DNA of 64,000 nucleotides from Clostridiales bacterium (GTDB lineage Bacteria; Bacillota; Clostridia; Lachnospirales; Lachnospiraceae). The notes beneath the pieces are model-generated. The model saw only the letters and a program-made list of their open reading frames with translations. It searched no databases and was not told the DNA's origin. The translations under genes and the position numbers were made by a program. Location of the stretch: assembly GCA_021202925.1 (NCBI GenBank), contig JAJQCD010000038.1, forward strand, positions 187,970-251,969, read 5' to 3'. Below are positions 8,916 through 17,953 of the stretch, piece by piece (the stretch's first letter is position 1; each line of letters begins with the position of its first letter).

Positions 8916-10124
8916 TTACTCGGTCAGGAATCTGCCGGAATCCGCGCTGTCAGCAGAGCTTCCCAGTGCCTCAAAGAAATCCTCGACATACTGTGCGCTG
9001 TTTGCCTTGGCGTCCTCAAAATCATAATCGATCGTCAGGCTCAGATCCAGGCCAAACTGCTCCGCCTCTTCCGGCTGGGTCGCATTGGTGATTACCAGGA
9101 ACTGATAAGAACCGTTGTCTTTTGCCAGGTCAACACAATCCGGAGACAGTGCATACTCGATCCACAGCTTTGCTGCGTTCGGATGCGCGCATCCCTTAAA
9201 GATTGCAGTCGCGCCGATCTCAGCCGAGGTTCCCTCACTCGGAACGATCAGGCCGATGTTGTCATAGCCCTGCAGGATCTGGTAGATACCGTCATGCAGG
9301 AAGCCGATGCCGATTACGCACTCGCCCGGGCCTACCATCTTGGACGGGCCGGAACCGGACTTGGTGTACTGAATCACGTTCTGATCCAGAGCCTTGAAGT
9401 ATTCCATCGCCTCGTCATGACCCTTCATCTGCACCATCGTGTTAATAACCAGCTTCGCAGTACCGGCAGTGTTCGGGTTCGACAGCATGATCAGACCCTT
9501 GTAATCTTCCTTAATCAGGTCATCCCAGGACTGCGGTGCTTCCAGACCCAGACGCTCCAGCTCTTCGTTATTCACCATGAAGCCAAGGATACCGCTGTAG
9601 ATGCCATACCATTTGTTCTCCGGATCCTTATACTGATCGCCCATCAGATTCACCGCATTGATCGCGTCATAGGCTTCCAGAAGGTCGTCCGCCACTGCCT
9701 CATTGTACGGATCCGTCGTGCCGCCGAACCACACGTCGCCGGACGGATTGCCTGCTTCTTCCTTGACCTTCGTGTAAACCTCAGAGGTCGAAAGTCTCTG
9801 ATACTTTACGGTAATGCCATACAGCTTCTCAAAATTCTGACAGGCCGCCGCCAGATACTCTTCCTCACAGGAACCGTATACGGTCAGTTCGCCCTCTGCC
9901 TTAGCCGCTTCGATCAGCGCGTCCATATCACCGGACGCCGCTTCTGCTTCGGTCTCTGCCTCCGCTTCCGCCTCTGCCGCCTCGGTCTCTGCTGCTTCCG
10001 CCGCTGCTTCTGTAGCAGCCTCGGTTGCCGCTGCCGTTGTGGCGGATGTACTGGAACTGCCTCCGCAAGCCGTCAGCCCCAGAAGCAGAGAACCCGCCAG
10101 TAAAAGTGCCAGTCTTTTTTTCAT
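8916..10124 (-). CDS. Extracellular solute-binding lipoprotein, ferric-iron type
   Basis: Substrate-binding component of the importer encoded downstream, 402 residues. The lipobox LTAC places the lipid-modified Cys at residue 20. It is followed by an unusually long Ala/Glu/Thr-rich linker (about 24-65), probably a flexible tether through the cell wall, then a family 1/6-type periplasmic-binding fold starting near LIEAAKAEGELTVYGS. The domain resembles FbpA/FutA iron-binding proteins; I did not verify the iron-binding tyrosines. A start preceded by GGAGG and a candidate promoter (TAGAAA-17-TAGAAT, near 10155-10185) lie just upstream. Confidence 0.88.
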   Translation of the reverse strand: MKKRLALLLAGSLLLGLTACGGSSSTSATTAAATEAATEAAAEAAETEAAEAEAEAETEAEAASGDMDALIEAAKAEGELTVYGSCEEEYLAAACQNFEKLYGITVKYQRLSTSEVYTKVKEEAGNPSGDVWFGGTTDPYNEAVADDLLEAYDAINAVNLMGDQYKDPENKWYGIYSGILGFMVNNEELERLGLEAPQSWDDLIKEDYKGLIMLSNPNTAGTAKLVINTMVQMKGHDEAMEYFKALDQNVIQYTKSGSGPSKMVGPGECVIGIGFLHDGIYQILQGYDNIGLIVPSEGTSAEIGATAIFKGCAHPNAAKLWIEYALSPDCVDLAKDNGSYQFLVITNATQPEEAEQFGLDLSLTIDYDFEDAKANSAQYVEDFFEALGSSADSADSGRFLTE

Positions 10125-10227
10125 AATAAAAATTCCTCCTTCTTGTCAGATGGTTTTATTCTATCACAAAAATGGAGGAATTTCTATTATTTTTTACATC
10201 GATTTTTCTTAATTTTTACACAATTTA

Positions 10228-11169
10228 TCACAAATCCGACGGCAAGTCTGTTTCACCGGCCTGTTTCCTTTCCTCTGGCGGCAGCTTCGTCACACGAACC
10301 GAATGGATCATCCGGTCTTCGACCTTCAGTACAGAAAACCGATATCCCAAACAACAGACTTCCGGCTGCTCGCCTTCTTCCGGAATCCGATCGAGTCTGG
10401 AAATCAGCAAACCATTCAGCGTGTCGTAGTCGTCCAGATCCTCATCGGACAATTCGACACCCAGTTCATCACCGACTTCATCCAGAGGCGTCATTCCGCT
10501 CATGATCAGAGCATCGCCCTCGCCATGTACTATGTACTGCTCGTCCACATCATATTCATCCAGGATATTCCCGACGATCTCTTCCAGAATATCTTCCATT
10601 GTGACGAGGCCGGCCGTCTGTCCATACTCATCAATCACAATTTCCATATGGATCTTCTGGGACTGCATTTCCTTGAAAAGCGAATTGATGTTGCGCGTCA
10701 CCGGAATGAAATGCGCAGGTCTCATGACGCCTGCCACATTCGCAATCGCCATCCGCGCCTCCTGTGTGTTCTCCGCGTGAATCAGCACATCCCGCAGATG
10801 AACGGTTCCCAGAATATCGTCCAGATCACGCCCATATACCGGAAAGCGGGTGTTATTCCCCTCTTTCAGAATAAAACGCGCCGCATCCCGAAGTGTCATG
10901 GAACCGTCCAACGCCGTGATATTCTTTCGGTTCGTCATGATATCCTGCGCCTGCTTGTCACTCAGCTCGAATATATTAGTAATCATTTCCGCTTCGCTGC
11001 TTTCCAGTACTCCCTGCTCCTGCCCTTTGCTGACCATTGTCATGATATCCTCCTCGGTCAGGTTTTCCGCCTTTTTCCTGCGGTAACACCAGACCACATA
11101 GACAGCCGCCGCCAGGACGGCCAGGACTGTCAGAACCATGATCAGCAATATTCGGCTCCCATCTTCCAT
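10228..11169 (-). CDS. CorC/HlyC-type CBS-domain membrane protein
   Basis: A 313-residue hemolysin-family protein. One N-terminal membrane helix (about 7-28) replaces the multi-helix DUF21 domain of longer relatives. Paired CBS domains follow (about 75-205, including NTRFPVYGRDLDDILGTVH), and a CorC/HlyC C-terminal domain (about 225-300) ends the protein. Family members have been linked to magnesium and cobalt handling; CBS domains bind adenine nucleotides. The role here is uncertain. It appears monocistronic. Confidence 0.82.
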   Translation of the reverse strand: MEDGSRILLIMVLTVLAVLAAAVYVVWCYRRKKAENLTEEDIMTMVSKGQEQGVLESSEAEMITNIFELSDKQAQDIMTNRKNITALDGSMTLRDAARFILKEGNNTRFPVYGRDLDDILGTVHLRDVLIHAENTQEARMAIANVAGVMRPAHFIPVTRNINSLFKEMQSQKIHMEIVIDEYGQTAGLVTMEDILEEIVGNILDEYDVDEQYIVHGEGDALIMSGMTPLDEVGDELGVELSDEDLDDYDTLNGLLISRLDRIPEEGEQPEVCCLGYRFSVLKVEDRMIHSVRVTKLPPEERKQAGETDLPSDL

Positions 11170-11224
11170 ATTTTTATTCCTTAACTTTCTTTCGCTTTTC
11201 TGTCAACTGTTCCCATCTGCCACA

Positions 11225-11572
11225 TTATGTAGGCAGCTCCAGACTTACCATCAGAGCCCGGTCAACCTGCTCCAGCAGTTCCTCATCGATATGGCAGATC
11301 CGCTCGCGCAGTCTCTGTTTATCGATGGTTCGAAGCTGTTCCAGCAAAATAACCGAATTGCGCACCATATCACACCTGCGCGTATCCAGTTCCACATGCG
11401 TCGGCAGCTTCGCCTTATTCATCCTGGAAGTAATCGCCGCGCAGATCACCGTCGGGCTGTGACGGTTCCCCATATTGTTCTGAATGATCAGCACCGGCCG
11501 CACACCACCCTGTTCCGAGCCGACCACCGGCCGTAAATCCGCATAATAAATATCTCCTCGTCTGATAATCAC
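11225..11572 (-). CDS. MazF/PemK-type endoribonuclease (EndoA-like)
   Basis: A ribosome-independent mRNA interferase of type II toxin-antitoxin systems, about 115 residues. It keeps the family blocks [20 protein letters not shown] and RPVLIIQNN, the conserved IQN...S-P-T-V substrate pocket, and LPTHVE. The GTG at 11572 is preferred over the GTG at 11578 because it leaves nine bases after GGAG. It lies downstream of alr, as endoA does in Bacillus. However, the 100-base gap to alr has no room for the usual ribbon-helix-helix antitoxin. Confidence 0.9.
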   Translation of the reverse strand: MIIRRGDIYYADLRPVVGSEQGGVRPVLIIQNNMGNRHSPTVICAAITSRMNKAKLPTHVELDTRRCDMVRNSVILLEQLRTIDKQRLRERICHIDEELLEQVDRALMVSLELPT

Positions 11573-11678
11573 AGTCACTCACTCCGTTTTCATTTCTACT
11601 TGATAAAAGTATTTCCTTTTCGAATCAAGCTATACATCTCTGTGATTAACTTATGCGGTTTTTCTTCCGATGCGACAA

Positions 11679-12866
11679 TCACGTCTGCGCATCAAATCCC
11701 TCATAGCGATCGTCAAAATAATCCTTCGTGCCGACGATTGCCCCTCCGCGCAGGTATACCCGTGGGACCCGTTTGCCGATGTCGCAGACCATTTCATAGG
11801 GAAATCGGCCGCACCGTTCGGACAAATCCTCCACCCGAATGGCAGCTTTCCCATCCTGTCCGATCAATGTCACTTCCGTGTCCACGGCAACGTCCGGAAT
11901 ATGCGACACATCCACCATGAACTGGTCCATACAGACACGCCCGAGTATCGCCGCTTCCTGCCCGTGAATCAGCACATATCCGTTTCCTGACAATCCTCTC
12001 GGATAACCGTCGCCATAGCCGACCGGAATTGTCGCCACACGCATGGGCCGGGAAGCGGTGAACGTCCCGCCGTAACTGATGCTCTGCCCCGGCATCACAT
12101 CCTTCACATAAGTAACATAGCTGTGCAGTCCCATGACCGGATGCAGATCAACCACATCTCTTCTTACTTCATCGGACGGATAAATGCCGTAAATTGAAAT
12201 ACCGGCACGCATCTGATTCAGTCCCATCTCCGGCAGATCAATGATCGCCGCACTGTTGCCACAGTGTTTGACCGGAATCACAACGCCCCGCTCTTCCAGA
12301 CGCTGCGCGAAAGACAGATATCTCTGATATTGCTCCCTTGCGGACGTTTTATCCGTTTCATCCGCTCTGGCAAAATGGGTAAACATCCCCTCGACGTCGA
12401 TACCGGGAAGCGCGGCGATCGCTGCCGCCCGTTCAATTCCGGACGCATCCGACGGCAACCCGATCCGTCCCATGCCCGTGTCCAGAGCCAGATGAATCTT
12501 CGCGCGTGTCCCCATCTCCACAGCCAGATCAGAAAGCGGCGCCGCCTGTTCCATGGTAAATATGGCCGGTCGAATCTCTTCCTCAATCAACGAACGATAG
12601 CGGTCCGGATGCGTCACGCCGAGAATCAGGATCGGCTTCGCGAAACCGTGTCGTCGCAAAATCAGCGCTTCCTCGATCGTCGCGACTGCAAATCCCTGCA
12701 CATATGGGTCAATGGTCTGCGCCACCGGTACCGCCCCGTGACCATACCCGTCTGTCTTCACGACCCCGATCATTCCGACCCCCGGCCGCAGATTCCTTTT
12801 CATAGATTTCATATTGTATTCGACCGCGTCCAGGTCAATGGACGCGTATACCCGCGTATAATTCAT
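11679..12866 (-). CDS. alr: Alanine racemase
   Basis: PLP-dependent interconversion of L- and D-alanine, supplying D-alanine for peptidoglycan. The 395-residue protein has the PLP lysine Lys37 in VVKTDGYGHG and the second catalytic tyrosine in SISYGGTFT. A beta-barrel N-terminal domain is followed by the dimer-forming C-terminal domain (CMDQFMVDV). Its ATG overlaps the stop of nnr by four bases, so the two are translationally coupled. Confidence 0.96.
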   Translation of the reverse strand: MNYTRVYASIDLDAVEYNMKSMKRNLRPGVGMIGVVKTDGYGHGAVPVAQTIDPYVQGFAVATIEEALILRRHGFAKPILILGVTHPDRYRSLIEEEIRPAIFTMEQAAPLSDLAVEMGTRAKIHLALDTGMGRIGLPSDASGIERAAAIAALPGIDVEGMFTHFARADETDKTSAREQYQRYLSFAQRLEERGVVIPVKHCGNSAAIIDLPEMGLNQMRAGISIYGIYPSDEVRRDVVDLHPVMGLHSYVTYVKDVMPGQSISYGGTFTASRPMRVATIPVGYGDGYPRGLSGNGYVLIHGQEAAILGRVCMDQFMVDVSHIPDVAVDTEVTLIGQDGKAAIRVEDLSERCGRFPYEMVCDIGKRVPRVYLRGGAIVGTKDYFDDRYEGFDAQT

Positions 12867-14467
12867 CTCCAGGTACTCCCTTCTGTCAGAATCGCATCCG
12901 CGATATCATGCGCCAGCAGACAGTCCGTGCCGGACCCTTCCGCCGCCTTCTCCCCCGCCAGCCCGTGCAGGTAGACACCATACGCCGCTGCCTCCGACAG
13001 GTCCATTCCTCTCGCAAGCAGGCCCGCAATTACACCGGTCAGCACGTCTCCGGATCCGCCTTTGGCCATCGCACTGGAACCGCTTGTATTCACATAAGTA
13101 TTGCCATCCTTATCCGCAATCACGGTCGCCGCATCCTTCATCACGCAGACCACACCGTATCGGCTGCTGTACTCCCGCGCGGCACACACCGGATCTGCCT
13201 TCAGCTCTGCAACCGGACGCGAACAGAGCCGTGCCATCTCGCCCATGTGGGGCGTAATCACGATATTCTCTGTAAAATACCTCATCAGATAAGGATTGGC
13301 CGCCACTGTATTTAACCCGTCTGCGTCAAGCACAATCGGCACATAGGCATAGGACAACACAGTCTCTGTCAGATATTCCACATAGGATTCCTGCCCAAGG
13401 CCCGGTCCCAGAACGATGACATCAGCCCAGTCGCACTGCTGCTCAATCAACGTCTTCGCTTCTTCGTCCTGCGACAGTTTGTCCGGATCGTAGACCGACA
13501 CAATTGCCTCCGGAAGCTGCGTCTGCAGAATCATCCGGTTCTCCGGCACAGTCAGAACCTTCACCAGTCCCGCTCCCGTCCGGTATGCTGCCAGCGCACT
13601 CAGGTAACCCGCACCACTCATTCCCCGGCATCCGGCTATCACCAGGACCTTGCCAAAACTCCCCTTATTGCCATCGGCGCGACGCTTCGGCAAGTGTTTC
13701 CGATCCTCCCGGGTCAGGGTTCTGCAATCATATCCGGAATACGACAGGCTGACGTCAGAAAATCCCACATCTGCTGTCTTCACCTCCCCGGCATAGGAGC
13801 GACCCGGATATAGAAGGAGCCCCGTCTTCAGAAATCCGAACGTCACAGTCACATCCGCCAAAAGCGCAATCCCCATCACAGCTCCGGTCTCGCTGCTGAT
13901 GCCGGATGGCATATCTACTGCAATCACACGCGGGCGCCGCTCTTTTTCCCGGAGCGTCTCCTGTCGTTCTCCACCGTCCATTCGCCCCCACGCCATGTCC
14001 GTCAGTGTGACGATCAAATCCCGGTAATCTCCCTCCAGATCCCTGGTTAATCCGATTCCAAAAAGCGCGTCGACAATCACATCATATCTGGTTTTCAGCC
14101 ACGGCACAGATTCACCGTCCCTGTTCTGCGTTCCGGCTGTATGCCATACCATGGTAACGCCAAGCGTCTCCGCAATCTTCTGCTGCTGCACATGTTCCAC
14201 CGTCGCACGTTCCGGATTCCCCGCCAACAGCACGGTCACGCGGTATCCCCTTCCCCGGAGAATCCGCCCGGCCGCAATCCCGTCCGCACCATTATTCCCG
14301 GTCCCACATGCGAGTAATACGCACGAACCCGCTTCACAGGACTCGCAGACCTCATCTGCAATCGCCAGAGCCGCCCGTTCCATCAAAACCAGCGATGGAA
14401 TTCCGATCCGGTTGATCGTATCCTGATCGACAAGCTTCATCTGCTTTCCTGTCACCACATAGCGCAC
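12863..14467 (-). CDS. nnr: Bifunctional NAD(P)H-hydrate epimerase / ADP-dependent dehydratase
   Basis: Repairs hydrated NAD(P)H. The N-terminal YjeF_N half epimerises NAD(P)HX (GTGNNGADG near 60-68). The C-terminal ribokinase-like half dehydrates S-NAD(P)HX using ADP, with the GSGDVLTG motif close to the end. GTG at 14467 is preferred because AAGGGG lies ten bases upstream and the product then starts like other family members; ATG at 14494 is also open. The gene stands between rex and alr, and its product shares the NADH theme with Rex. Confidence 0.92.
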   Translation of the reverse strand: MRYVVTGKQMKLVDQDTINRIGIPSLVLMERAALAIADEVCESCEAGSCVLLACGTGNNGADGIAAGRILRGRGYRVTVLLAGNPERATVEHVQQQKIAETLGVTMVWHTAGTQNRDGESVPWLKTRYDVIVDALFGIGLTRDLEGDYRDLIVTLTDMAWGRMDGGERQETLREKERRPRVIAVDMPSGISSETGAVMGIALLADVTVTFGFLKTGLLLYPGRSYAGEVKTADVGFSDVSLSYSGYDCRTLTREDRKHLPKRRADGNKGSFGKVLVIAGCRGMSGAGYLSALAAYRTGAGLVKVLTVPENRMILQTQLPEAIVSVYDPDKLSQDEEAKTLIEQQCDWADVIVLGPGLGQESYVEYLTETVLSYAYVPIVLDADGLNTVAANPYLMRYFTENIVITPHMGEMARLCSRPVAELKADPVCAAREYSSRYGVVCVMKDAATVIADKDGNTYVNTSGSSAMAKGGSGDVLTGVIAGLLARGMDLSEAAAYGVYLHGLAGEKAAEGSGTDCLLAHDIADAILTEGSTWR

Positions 14468-14560
14468 ATCCGTCCATCCCCTTTCCCAATCCATCTGTTG
14501 TCAGCTTTATCAAAGCACAAACCGCCCGAAATGTCAACTCCATATGCCACAGCGCACAGA

Positions 14561-14592
14561 AAAGCCGATGCGCAGCTACGCACCGGCTTCCA
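14561..14592 (-). terminator. Terminator downstream of rex
   Basis: On the minus strand GGAAGCCGGTGCG pairs with TGCGCATCGGCTT, giving a GC-rich hairpin followed by TTTTC. It separates rex from nnr. Confidence 0.65.
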
Positions 14593-14602
14593 TCGCCACT
14601 TT

Positions 14603-15268
14603 TTATTTTGCCTTTTTCAGTTCTTTTCTCTTCTTCTCATCCTGCAGTCTGCTGACGCGGTATGACAGGCGCATCAGGCTCTCCGACAAATGCACATTTT
14701 CCACGACAACATCATCCGGCACATTCAGATCGACATGAGCGAAATTCCAGATCGCATTGACGCCAGCCGCAACCAGACGATCCGCAATCTCATATGCCCG
14801 TGCCTTTGGAATCGTCAGCGCCGCCATCTGAATGTGATTCGCTTCAATAAATTCTTCCAGCTCATCCACACTGCGAATCTCTATCCCGCGAACAACCAGT
14901 CCGATCAGACGTGGATTGATATCAAACATTCCTTTAATGACAAATCCACGCTTTTCAAAATTTGCGTAGTTGGCAATGGCCTGCCCCAGATTCCCCGCTC
15001 CGATGATAATCATGCTGTGTTTCCGGTCGATCCCGAGGATCTTCCCGATCTCTTCATAGAGATACTTCACATTGTATCCGTATCCCTGCTGACCGAATCC
15101 TCCGAAATTATTCAGATCCTGGCGAATCTGCGATGCAGTCACCTTCATCTGGGCGCTCAGTTCATTGGATGAAATCCGCTCAACACCGGACTCCATCAAT
15201 TCTCCCAGATAACGATAGTATCTCGGCAATCTGGTAATCACCGCTTTTGAAATTTCTCTGCCTTCCAT
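14603..15268 (-). CDS. rex: Redox-sensing transcriptional repressor Rex
   Basis: Senses the NADH/NAD+ ratio and represses fermentation and energy genes when NADH is low. The 221-residue protein has an N-terminal winged helix (about 1-80, including SSNELSAQMKVTASQIRQDL), a Rossmann domain with GAGNLGQAIANY, and the C-terminal swapped helix. ATG at 15268 follows GAGGTGG; an earlier in-frame ATG would start upstream of the promoter. The promoter is a perfect consensus. Confidence 0.95.
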   Translation of the reverse strand: MEGREISKAVITRLPRYYRYLGELMESGVERISSNELSAQMKVTASQIRQDLNNFGGFGQQGYGYNVKYLYEEIGKILGIDRKHSMIIIGAGNLGQAIANYANFEKRGFVIKGMFDINPRLIGLVVRGIEIRSVDELEEFIEANHIQMAALTIPKARAYEIADRLVAAGVNAIWNFAHVDLNVPDDVVVENVHLSESLMRLSYRVSRLQDEKKRKELKKAK

Positions 15269-15305
15269 TTCCAGCCACCTCTCTGTTCGTATAACCACTG
15301 TTACC

Positions 15306-15334
15306 ATTATAACGCTTTGATAATTTATTGTCAA
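15306..15334 (-). promoter_or_regulatory. Consensus promoter of rex
   Basis: TTGACA and TATAAT on the minus strand with exactly 17 bases between them, about 38 bases before the start codon. Confidence 0.85.
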
Positions 15335-15394
15335 ATATGTTTTGTGCATATTTAGGTTATTTCACATGTATAACAGCAAATATTTCACCAAATA

Positions 15395-15423
15395 TTGAAA
15401 AAAAACAGGATTTATATTATACT
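15395..15423 (+). promoter_or_regulatory. Promoter of the ABC-F gene
   Basis: TTGAAA and TATACT separated by 17 bases, leaving a leader of about 85 bases before the ATG at 15517. The AT-rich intergenic stretch between here and the rex promoter may also hold Rex-type sites, but none matches the known motif clearly. Confidence 0.6.
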
Positions 15424-15516
15424 GTAGTAATTATTCCGCTCCGCGAATTTTTAAATATCCGATATCCCGCGGTTCCGGATGATTACGTCACTTTTACATG
15501 GAAACGGAGCAAGCAT

Positions 15517-17436
15517 ATGATTTTATCCTGCAGCCACATCAACAAGGCATTCGGCGCAGAAGAGATTCTGTCCGACGTCTCTTTTCACATAGAAGATCAG
15601 GAAAAAGCAGCGATCGTCGGCGTCAACGGCGCCGGCAAATCCACCCTTCTGAAGATCATCATCGGCGAACTGGCGCCCGATTCCGGCGAAGCCATCCTGG
15701 CCAAAAGCCGCTCTATCGGCTACCTGGCCCAGCACGAAGACCTGGATTCCGGGCGCACCATCTACGAGGAGCTGAAAGCCGTCAAACGTCCGATCATCGA
15801 GATGGAACAGCAGATCCGTGATCTCGAACAGAAGATGAAAGACACCAGCGGTCAGGCACTTGAAGAAACCCTCGCCTTATATGACCAGCTGAATCACACG
15901 TTTGAACTGCAGAATGGCTACGCCTGGCGGAGTGAAATCACCGGCGTCCTGAAGGGGCTTGGATTCACGGAGGAGGATTTTGACAAGCAGGTTTCCACTC
16001 TCTCCGGCGGCCAGAAGACCCGTGTCTCCCTCAGCAAACTCCTGCTTTCAAAACCAGACATCATTCTCCTCGACGAGCCCACCAACCACCTCGACATGGA
16101 ATCCATCTCCTGGCTTGAGAACTGGCTGCGCGGATACGCCGGCGCCGTAGTCATCGTCGCCCATGACCGTTATTTTCTGAACCGTGTCGTCACGAAAATC
16201 ATTGAACTGGAAAACGGCCACAGTACCGTCTACCTCGGCGACTACACCGCCTACAGTGAGAAAAAAGCCATGATCCGCGCCGCACAGATGCGTGCATACT
16301 TAAACCAGCAACAGGAGATTCGACACCAGGAAGAGGTCATCACAAAACTGCGGTCATTCAACCGGGAAAAGTCCATCAAACGGGCGGAAAGCCGGGAGAA
16401 AGCACTTGCGCGGGTGAACGTCCTGGAAAAGCCCGTCGAACGGAACGATGAAATGCGGATCCGGCTCGAACCGAACATCGTAAGCGGCAATGATGTGCTG
16501 ACGATCCGCGGTCTCGCCAAATCCTTTGGCGCACAAATGCTTTTTTCCGACATTGACATGGATATCAAACGCGGCGAACGGGTCGCCATCATCGGCAACA
16601 ATGGAACCGGCAAAACAACCTTGCTCAAACTGATCAACGGACTGCTGCCCGCAGATACCGGCACAATCACGCTCGGAGCAAAGGTCTATCCGGGATATTA
16701 CGATCAGGAGCATCATGTCCTGCACATGGAAAAGACCATTTTTGAGGAAATTCAGGACGCCTACCCGGATATGAACAACACCCGGATCCGCAACCTTCTT
16801 GCGGCGTTTCTGTTCACCGGAGACGATGTTTTTAAACGGATTTCCGACCTCAGTGGCGGTGAGCGCGGACGCGTTTCTCTCGCCAGACTGATGCTTTCAG
16901 AAGCCAATTTTCTGATCCTCGACGAGCCGACAAACCATCTGGATATCGTCTCAAAGGAAATTCTGGAGGATGCGCTGCGGGATTACACCGGTACGGTTCT
17001 CTACGTCTCTCACGACCGTTATTTTATCAACCGCACTGCTACCCGGATTCTGGAACTGACCGGGCATACCTTTATCAATTATATTGGCAATTATGATTAT
17101 TACCTGGAGAAAAAGGAGCTCCTGACCAGGCTGACTGTCTCCGCACCCGCTGTCTCAACCGGCAGCGTCGACGCCGCATCCGATTCCGGGACAAAGCAGG
17201 ACTGGAAGAACCAGAAGGAAGAACAGGCGAGAACCCGCAAACGCCAGAATGATCTCAAAAAGACCGAGGATGCCATCAGCCGTCTCGAAGAACGCGACGC
17301 CGAGATCGACGGGCTTCTCATGGAAGAATCGGTCTATACGGATGTGGCCAGGCTGATGGAGCTGAACCAGGAGAAGGAATCCATTCAGAAACAGCTGGAA
17401 GAATTGTATGCGAAATGGGAAGAACTGGCGGAATAA
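15517..17436 (+). CDS. ABC-F family ATPase
   Basis: A soluble twin-ATPase of 639 residues that acts on ribosomes. Two nucleotide-binding domains carry Walker A GVNGAGKST and GNNGTGKTT, signatures LSGGQKTR and LSGGERGR, and Walker B LLDEPTNHLD / LILDEPTNHLD. An interdomain linker rich in Arg/Lys/Glu (about 245-310) and a C-terminal coiled coil (about 555-635) are typical of the Uup/YdiF type. Members include translation factors and antibiotic-protection proteins; which one this is cannot be decided. ATG at 15517 was chosen because GGAG precedes it and the domain starts there. Confidence 0.92.
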   Translation: MILSCSHINKAFGAEEILSDVSFHIEDQEKAAIVGVNGAGKSTLLKIIIGELAPDSGEAILAKSRSIGYLAQHEDLDSGRTIYEELKAVKRPIIEMEQQIRDLEQKMKDTSGQALEETLALYDQLNHTFELQNGYAWRSEITGVLKGLGFTEEDFDKQVSTLSGGQKTRVSLSKLLLSKPDIILLDEPTNHLDMESISWLENWLRGYAGAVVIVAHDRYFLNRVVTKIIELENGHSTVYLGDYTAYSEKKAMIRAAQMRAYLNQQQEIRHQEEVITKLRSFNREKSIKRAESREKALARVNVLEKPVERNDEMRIRLEPNIVSGNDVLTIRGLAKSFGAQMLFSDIDMDIKRGERVAIIGNNGTGKTTLLKLINGLLPADTGTITLGAKVYPGYYDQEHHVLHMEKTIFEEIQDAYPDMNNTRIRNLLAAFLFTGDDVFKRISDLSGGERGRVSLARLMLSEANFLILDEPTNHLDIVSKEILEDALRDYTGTVLYVSHDRYFINRTATRILELTGHTFINYIGNYDYYLEKKELLTRLTVSAPAVSTGSVDAASDSGTKQDWKNQKEEQARTRKRQNDLKKTEDAISRLEERDAEIDGLLMEESVYTDVARLMELNQEKESIQKQLEELYAKWEELAE

Positions 17437-17466
17437 AGTACAGATGAAAGCATTTTCAGCAAATAA

Positions 17467-17500
17467 AAAAAATCGGTGAAACGAATCTCACCGATTTTTT
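17467..17500. terminator. Shared bidirectional terminator
   Basis: AAAAAATCGGTGA (17467-17479) and TCACCGATTTTTT (17488-17500) form a stem with A and T runs on both sides. It ends the ABC-F transcript on the plus strand and RNase P RNA on the minus strand. Confidence 0.88.
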
Positions 17501-17516
17501 CTGCCAAAAAGCAAAG

Positions 17517-17897
17517 TATGAGCAAGACGATAAGCCGGGTTATGTCGTTGAATGGTCATCTGTCTAGGCCGTGCGTCGCCGCCCGGCTCAAGCAACCTAC
17601 CCGAAAGCAGACGGGCCGCCTTATGCTTTCTGTTCGGTTTTGCTTCGGATGGGGTTTACATGTGCCCTGTCTGTTGCCAGACAGGCGGTAGTCTCTTACA
17701 CTGCCCTTCCACCCTTACGTCAGGAATGAAACCGCCATGCCCTGCGCATGGCTCATTGCTGACGCGGTACATTTCTGTTGCACTGTCCCTGGAGTCGCCT
17801 CCGCCAGACGTTATCTGGCATCCTGCCCTGTGAAGCCCGGACTTTCCTCTCCCGCCGCCTTTCGGCTGTGCGGCAGCGACCATTTGTCTTACTCAGA
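17517..17897 (-). ncRNA. rnpB: RNase P RNA, type A
   Basis: Catalytic RNA that removes 5' leaders from precursor tRNAs. Conserved blocks are visible on the minus strand: GAGGAAAGTCCGGGCTTC near 17848-17865, GAAGGGCAGTGTAAGAGA near 17694-17712, GGTAGGTTGC near 17590-17600 and the terminal GGCTTATCG. The P1 helix forms between GAGTAAGAC (17886-17894) and GTCTTGCTC (17520-17528). Ends are set by P1 and by the promoter, to within a few bases. Confidence 0.93.
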
Positions 17898-17902
17898 GTC
17901 TG

Positions 17903-17931
17903 ATTATAACCGTCGTTTTCGGAACTGTCAA
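17903..17931 (-). promoter_or_regulatory. Consensus promoter of rnpB
   Basis: TTGACA and TATAAT on the minus strand with 17 bases between them, placing the start about seven bases before the P1 helix. Confidence 0.85.
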
Positions 17932-17953
17932 GCGATACCTTTTCTCTCATCCG

